From Hetaerina americana (taxonomy: Eukaryota > Arthropoda > Insecta > Odonata > Calopterygidae), in contig JAKTNV010000005.1 in assembly GCA_022747635.1 (NCBI GenBank), forward strand, positions 44,561,238-44,625,237: a stretch of DNA of 64,000 bases, given 5' to 3'. The translations under genes and the position numbers were made by a program. The stretch's first letter is position 1; every line of letters begins with the position of its first letter. Under the pieces are notes generated by a model, which did not search any database, was not told the origin of the DNA, and worked only from the letters and a program-made list of their open reading frames with translations. Below are positions 58,122 to 64,000 of the stretch, piece after piece.

Positions 58122-60412
58122 CTTTAATTTGATTTCGCTTTAGTATAAATACCTAAGATGAAAACCTATTACCTCATTCACAAATTAATAGATATTACTT
58201 TCGTCCGTTGACGTAGATTCCCAGTTCAAGCAATATTTTGACATACCTCCGTTAAGTGTGAAATTTTTTTAAAGAAAGTAAAACGTCAGGAATCGCCACA
58301 ATTTTCACTGCAGTTCACAGATAAAGCCGAAATACTCATTCAACACGGTAGTGCATCACACACGTGAAGCCCATAAAACTTTTCGTCTGTAGAAACAACG
58401 GAATAACCATAGAGAATAACGATACTCGCAGAAACTGATTTTTTTATGGAAATGAATATTCGATGATCTCGCTTACCTTGTTAAAACTTTATTGACTTGA
58501 TATTAAGTCAGTCTCAAAAACTCATCTGAGCTTTAGCATGATTGAAAATTGAGTAATATGTTTATTCACAGACTTTCGCAAGTAGGGAGTGATGTCATCA
58601 ATTCTCAACCTAACTTGTTCGCTTTCCTCCAATGGGAGTGCAAAAATCGAGTCTTGTTGTCAACTGTAGTTTTAAACATGGCTCTCAATATATGACTCAC
58701 GATAGCGTAATGTGATTCTATTGAAATGAAGGATGACATATTATCAACTAAATGTTATTGTAAAATAAGTTACAAATACTTCATCCCTTTTAATGGAAAA
58801 TCGTTTACTTATTCATATATTTTATGCAGTCATGTGACATACCTTTATGATATGACATGACCAAAGAATAATTTAGTAAATACAATGACATTATAATGTA
58901 TTCAAAGGAAAACGTTAACCTGCTGTGTGCTGACAAAAGGATTTTTGGCCAAGTGTTGTTAGTTTTTTTTAAATAAGGAATCAAAGGAAGGGTGTGGCTG
59001 AGATTTTGGAGACGACGATAGCTTGCAATGTCTTATCACCATCCTTAAAAACCGGTGGTTTATAGCTGGATTTCCAGTAGCAGGGAGGATGTCCTGTAAC
59101 TAAGGATTCATAAAACAGGAACGGGAGTAGCTAAGGCATATTTGGATTTGGAAAGTATAGCTGGAAGAGACATACTGGTCCTATAGGGTAGTATCTCCCA
59201 TTCGGCAGTTACTTCAAATACTTCACGATGTGAGAGGAAGAGGGTAAAATCCGTAGTTTCCTACATACATGGTCCACAAAAATGAATGTGCCGTGGGTTT
59301 TTTGGTAGGTTGGTGCCTAGATCCTGCCGAAATTCAGATGATCAACAATTTCCATGAATAATATTTCAATTCTTTCATGTAAAGCATGTGCCATGAACAT
59401 TAATTTAGGTAAATTTAGAGGATTCTTAATATACCATTTACCATTCATGGTTTCTTCTGATTTTCCAAAAATAATTAGGCTATCAATGGATTTAGTGTGT
59501 TCACTTGGTATTTCTAGGATTTCATGAGGATACTTAATTATTTTCTGAGGACATTTGTTAGCATGCGGAATAGGTGGGTGAAATTATTTTTTTGGGGATC
59601 ATGAGTGAGTAAGTAATTATCATACTTGTCACAAGGAGATGACAGTTTTCAAAACAAAATAATAGTTCTTTTCTTCAATATAAAAAGTCATTTTATTTTT
59701 CAAGAGAGTAGCTTTAAAAATTTTCCAGCCATTCATGCATGGATTTATACATGATCAACATTTCAGCAAGTGTGCTTTTCATGTTCACAGAATCTGCAAA
59801 CTTACAGTATGAAATCACAGAACATGAAAAAATATCTATAAAAATATTCCTTCATCTTTTCTTTAATACATAATGCATTTCAATACTTGTTTGCAGACAA
59901 AAATAGAAATTCCCACGCAGAACTACAAAGGAATTCTACATCGTGCACTGTGGAAGACATGCCATTACGTTTCACTATAAATAAATATGTTACATCAGTT
60001 TAAAACATACTTATCAACATACACAAAACATATAATGATATGATGCGTTAACAACTTGATTCACAAAATAAAATGCATGACTAGTAGTGGGATACAGTCA
60101 ATGATAAAGATTCATTAAAAGTAGGTATTTAGATGTGCAGTTCTTAAAATAAGTACAAAACATACATAAACTCATTCCATTCTTAATGGAACTATTCTGA
60201 GTAACATCTCGATAAAATTTGTGAGCAAAATGTGGAGACAGTGACATCAGCACACAGGTCAGAAGGAGACAAAATTGTTGAAATGCTGATTCCCCAAGAC
60301 CCCTTCCTGTGATTCACCTCTCTCATGTTTTTGGTCCGTCTATCTATTCACCCGTTATACTCTTGAGAAAAATGAAGAGAGCATGCTTCATTTCAGGCCC
60401 CTATATCTCCAT
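58122..60412. other. Spacer between PEPCK and PAO-A
   Basis: It should contain the PEPCK 3' UTR and the PAO-A promoter and leader. No coding frame is recognised and no clear TATA box was found near the PAO-A start. Confidence 0.5.
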
Positions 60413-60517
60413 TTACATCTTGGATAGTCTCTGCTTCAAATTGCTCAGCTCTTTTGCAATAACAGGTGGAAGGTCTTCACCAACTTGTTCCTCAAAATAT
60501 TTTCCAATGGCATCAGC
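60413..60517 (-). CDS. PEPCK: PEPCK terminal exon and stop
   Basis: 34 codons ([18 protein letters not shown] through LKQRLSKM) followed by TAA at 60415-60413. The acceptor is TTTTTAG. The end matches the family C-terminus. Confidence 0.92.
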   Translation of the reverse strand, partial: ADAIGKYFEEQVGEDLPPVIAKELSNLKQRLSKM

Positions 60518-63500
60518 CTAAAAGGAAAAAGTTTGTTATTACAATTTGAATGCATTCCATTGACATTAACTCTTAAATTATGGTTCATAATTCAGGTTTA
60601 TCAAGCAACAGAAATTTTGCAGGGAAATCAGGAGATATTCCTACAGGAAATGCCATATCACAAGCGTCAAAGGGAAGCCCCTAAATGTCTCATCATTTCT
60701 CTTAGTGGCATACTGGAAAAGACCTCAAGACTAATTAAGGTCAATAAGGACAAGTCAATTTCAACATCAATTTTTTTTCAAAAGGTATCTCTGAGAGGTG
60801 TCAAAATATGGCCCCCGAGTTCAATCAGTACATCAATATTCTAATATTTTATGCGAAAGATCTCATATTGCCAAAAATAACAGAAACAGCTACAAATATC
60901 TGAAGTGCAACTCAAAAGATATTGATTTCAATTTCGAAAAATTAACTCTCGCGATCCACACAATTCCATGCAACCACCCCAACCCTAAGTTTTCAGAAAT
61001 ACATGTATAAAAAATTATACTAAATAAATCATTATAGAGAAATGATTAATGATACTAATTGAAATTTCACCAAAGGACAAGTATCTCATATTTCAGCTTG
61101 TATTCTGTTTCAAAATTTCTGAGGTGTTCAACATTTGGAGAGCTTTTAAATGATTTTATAGTGGTTATTTTCTAAATCACAAGAACTCAATTTTAAGATT
61201 CTTAAAAATACTTTTCCAGATGAACCATTCCAGTTGGTACAAACCACATATTCCTACGTTGACTAGTATTCATTAGGTGTTATTATTAAGCTGTGGATAG
61301 TAATCATGAGAAATATTGATGATAGAAGACTTTTTCTTCATATCTAGAGAGACAAAGTCAAATAATGCAATTCACCTCTTGTAACCAGAAGTCCTTAGGC
61401 AAGCTGAAAAGCTGTTCAATATCAACATTTTCCTCAAGTCCATCTAATCGTAGAGCTCCTGGAGAAGGAACAAAACCAATCGGAGTCTCAACAGCCTCAC
61501 CATTTCCTTCAACACGGTTAAACACCCAGTCCAAAACTCTGGAATTCTCTCCAAACCCTGGCCACAAGAATCGACCCTGGAATAGAAGTTATCTTCTATT
61601 AGGTATTATGTACTTGGCAGACAGGAGATCCCATGAGAAAGCTAATTTACAACAAGATACATATTAATCCATGTGCATGTATAATTGCATATATATAAGT
61701 GCATAATTAATAGTGAACATCTAGAGAGTAGAATTTACATATAATATCATTTATAATAAACAATATGATCACCATTATTTTCTGCCTCAAAAATGTTGCA
61801 TGCCTGTGTTCAACTATGCAATTATACAGTGGACGAATTCAGTATATAAATATATGTGCATTTTCAATATTAAAGAAAACAGCTCTTTTATACTGTGGTA
61901 TTTCATAGCAATAGATTCCCTCATGAATAAACTGAACTGAGTCACTGAATCGTTTCTTTTTTTCTGTGCTCTGAAAACATATTGTTACCTGTGAATCCTT
62001 TCGGAACCAATTGACATGGAAGATCTTTGGTAGTTTTACACCAGGCTTCTTCTCCATTGTAAGCCAATGCTCCAGATATTGACCAAAATTGTAACCAAAA
62101 AAGGGCCTCATTGCAAATGGGTCGTGCATGATAACCTTACCCTGTAATCAAATACAAAAGTGATTTACAAAGAGTTAAACACCAATCCCAAATGAAAATA
62201 CAGTGGAATCATCATGATTGCTGGTGATTAAAATATATGTGAGAGAATTAGCTTTGGGTCAAGGAAATTAGCTTTGGTAAGCTGCCTGCAATTATAGCAT
62301 TGCAGGTAGTTTACCAAATATGATGGAATCGGAAAAATTTTACTTTCAGTGTTCCAACTCTAGTGATATTTCTAGTTGTTCTGTCAAATACATGCAGTGA
62401 CATAGACATCAGTATTAACGAGTCAAATCGAATGGGATTTTTATTGTATTAATAATCTCCTTTTTCTTACTGGAAAACTATGAGAAGTAGTTGCCATATT
62501 TTACCGCGTAAATGCAGACAGGAAAGTCATTACAATGCTGCATAAATATGAGCAAGGTATCACCAACATGTCAGGGATAATATCTATGTATTCAAATCAA
62601 GCATAAATGTGGAGATACAGCATTTGAGAATGACTGTGCTTTTTTCTCAATTTTTAAGAACTAGTCATGTAATAAAATTCATTACAATGTACATGTTCTA
62701 TGGATTCTTCAATTATTTTTGCAAATAAGTGCTCATTATTATTTGGTAGGGAATGATTATTTTAAAGAAATATTTTATATTGAGATTTCATAACTTTTTT
62801 GCTCTATATAGCTTAGAAGATTGTTAAACAGCTACAGACAGCAGACAGCTGGCATACTGATTTTAAATAAATGTAGTATCTACAAATGTCTTGGCAATAA
62901 TCATATTTCTGCATAGAATATGAATGCAATGTATACCTTATGTTCAGCAGCTGCTGTTGATTCAGATCTTAGTGATGCCCCAACAAAGACTCCATGACTC
63001 CAAGAAAGAGCTTCATATACTAGTGGCACACCTTGTGGGCGCCTTCCTCCAAACAAGATGGCATCAATTGGCACCCCATTTGGATCCTCCCATGCAGGAT
63101 CAATTATAGGGCACTGGCCTGCTGGTGAGCAAAACCTGTAAAGGTATTTGAAGTTGATTCAATCTGGTTGAATTTACAAAAGCACACAATGTGACACACA
63201 TTGTGACAATGCAAAATGCTTCATTTTGTTATGCTCTTATTATGTTTTCCGTATTGAGTTCATTTCCTATCTTTATTAAACCATACATATTGAAGACATC
63301 AAGTCTATTTGTGTCTCTCTTTCATTTCTACTCACTGCCCTTATAATGACCAGTCCTATCAGATCTCATGATTTTTGAGCATTTTTTTAAAATGAAATAA
63401 AATTTTCAAATGTGAGAAAAATTAAGCTAATTTTGATGTAATTTACTGAACAATATTATTAAAATATCATCATTGTGTCTCTGAATTATTAAAAGTTTGA

Positions 63501-63975
63501 CAACAGTGTTGGCAAAAGCATTGATTATAAATAGTTAAAATAAGTCACCATGGCTGGATTCAAAAAGACTGGTTTACAAAACTGTCAGTTTTGCTTCTGC
63601 ATACCATACAAGGTGTTGATAAAGATAATATGTATTGCAACTTAAAAATGCCTAATTATCTACTCCTGAAATGAATATTGTGAAAGGACCATATGTAAGT
63701 GCTACAGTTTTGCCATTAAATAAGGGAAAATTGTTTAATTGCAAATGAATATCAACTAAGATACATCATTTACCTGGAATTAGGATGAGCAGCAGGTATT
63801 CCTGATTTACGGTCCCATGGATTTCCTCTCCAGTCTGTCACAGAGACTGTTGGTGGCAATTCCTTCTCAAGTCCTTCCCAAAAGACTCCCCCATCACTAG
63901 TCTTGGCGACATTGGTAAAAACTGTGTTCTTAAATACTGTCTTCATTGCATTTGGATTTGTAGACATTGAGGTTC
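60413..63975 (-). CDS. PEPCK: Phosphoenolpyruvate carboxykinase (GTP), C-terminal part, 5 exons
   Basis: Five exons on the minus strand (63975-63774, 63135-62937, 62141-61989, 61576-61376, 60517-60413) join in phase and end in TAA. They give about 285 residues, a little under half of the usual 620-640; the rest lies beyond the right edge. Visible family landmarks in order are [76 protein letters not shown] (aromatic guanine-pocket region) and [15 protein letters not shown]. The enzyme converts oxaloacetate and GTP to phosphoenolpyruvate, the committed step of gluconeogenesis and glyceroneogenesis. The final residues SKM resemble a peroxisomal signal, but known PEPCKs end in a similar way, so I give this no weight. 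A candidate AATAAA on this strand lies at 59697-59692. It is the same-strand upstream neighbour of PAO-A, 2.3 kb away, with no sign of shared transcription. Confidence 0.95.
61376..61576 (-). CDS. PEPCK: PEPCK exon
   Basis: A phase 0-0 exon of 67 codons, [19 protein letters not shown] through KDFWLQE, between acceptor ATTCCAG and donor GAG/GTGAAT. Confidence 0.92.
61989..62141 (-). CDS. PEPCK: PEPCK exon
   Basis: A phase 0-0 exon of 51 codons, [19 protein letters not shown] through NWFRKDSQ. It carries the aromatic cluster that surrounds the guanine base in GTP-type enzymes. Donor CAG/GTAACA. Confidence 0.92.
62937..63135 (-). CDS. PEPCK: PEPCK exon
   Basis: The acceptor TTTACAG and donor AAG/GTATAC bound 199 nt encoding [15 protein letters not shown] through [11 protein letters not shown]. 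This includes the conserved [15 protein letters not shown] segment. It enters in phase 2 and leaves in phase 0. Confidence 0.92.
63774..63975 (-). CDS. PEPCK: PEPCK exon (first in window)
   Basis: The acceptor ...TTCCAG precedes GA ACC TCA ATG, so one base comes from an exon outside the window. It encodes [12 protein letters not shown] through AAHPNS and ends in AG before GTAAAT (phase 2). The ATG at 63967 is internal, not a start. Confidence 0.92.
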
Positions 63976-64000
63976 CTGGAAATAGAAGAGAAAAATTAAG

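Overview
The window is arthropod nuclear DNA, most likely from an insect with a large, AT-rich and repeat-laden genome. The evidence is small exons with GT-AG introns of 60 bp to more than 10 kb, animal-type proteins, and a dense load of decayed mariner transposons, LINE fragments and tRNA-derived SINEs. All gene models were built by joining exons in phase by eye; none is experimentally confirmed. The species cannot be named from the sequence.

Protein genes, right to left. (1) 63975-60413, minus: the last five exons of GTP-dependent phosphoenolpyruvate carboxykinase; its 5' half lies outside the window. (2) 58121-37581, minus: a complete eight-exon FAD amine oxidase of the spermine/N1-acetylpolyamine oxidase family (483 aa, 'PAO-A'). 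(3) 18764-6768, minus: a second, diverged ten-exon paralogue (591 aa, 'PAO-B') in tandem behind it. (4) 51064-57467, plus: a seven-exon gene lying wholly inside intron 2 of PAO-A on the opposite strand. It encodes a 408-aa protein with an N-terminal Death domain and a C-terminal SEFIR domain, the architecture of an Act1/CIKS-like adaptor of IL-17-type signalling.

Between exons the window is mostly transposon debris. There are at least seven mariner-family relics: 1.9-2.6, 31.0-31.8, 32.3-33.2, 34.1-35.1, 40.3-41.2, 45.0-45.9 and 48.8-50.1 kb. RTE-like endonuclease/reverse-transcriptase LINE pieces lie at 1.1-3.0, 19.6-21.5, 29.2-30.5 and 32.1-32.3 kb. A CR1/Jockey-like LINE lies at 44.2-46.7 kb, with 3' ends of such an element at 47.6-48.4 and 8.8 kb. 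Two tRNA-derived SINE families and TA/TG microsatellites complete the set. Several insertions are nested, which gives a relative chronology.

The most interesting points are the antisense nested Death-SEFIR gene; the PAO-A stop codon that overlaps a usable splice donor whose phase matches the PAO-B exons, so that a 1074-aa two-domain oxidase could be spliced; a fold-back mariner with about 130-bp inverted arms that both contain the transposase start; and the repeated loss of the catalytic core in separate mariner copies. The polyamine oxidases and PEPCK are metabolic and the nested gene is probably an immune signalling adaptor. I see no evidence that they form a pathway; their closeness is positional.
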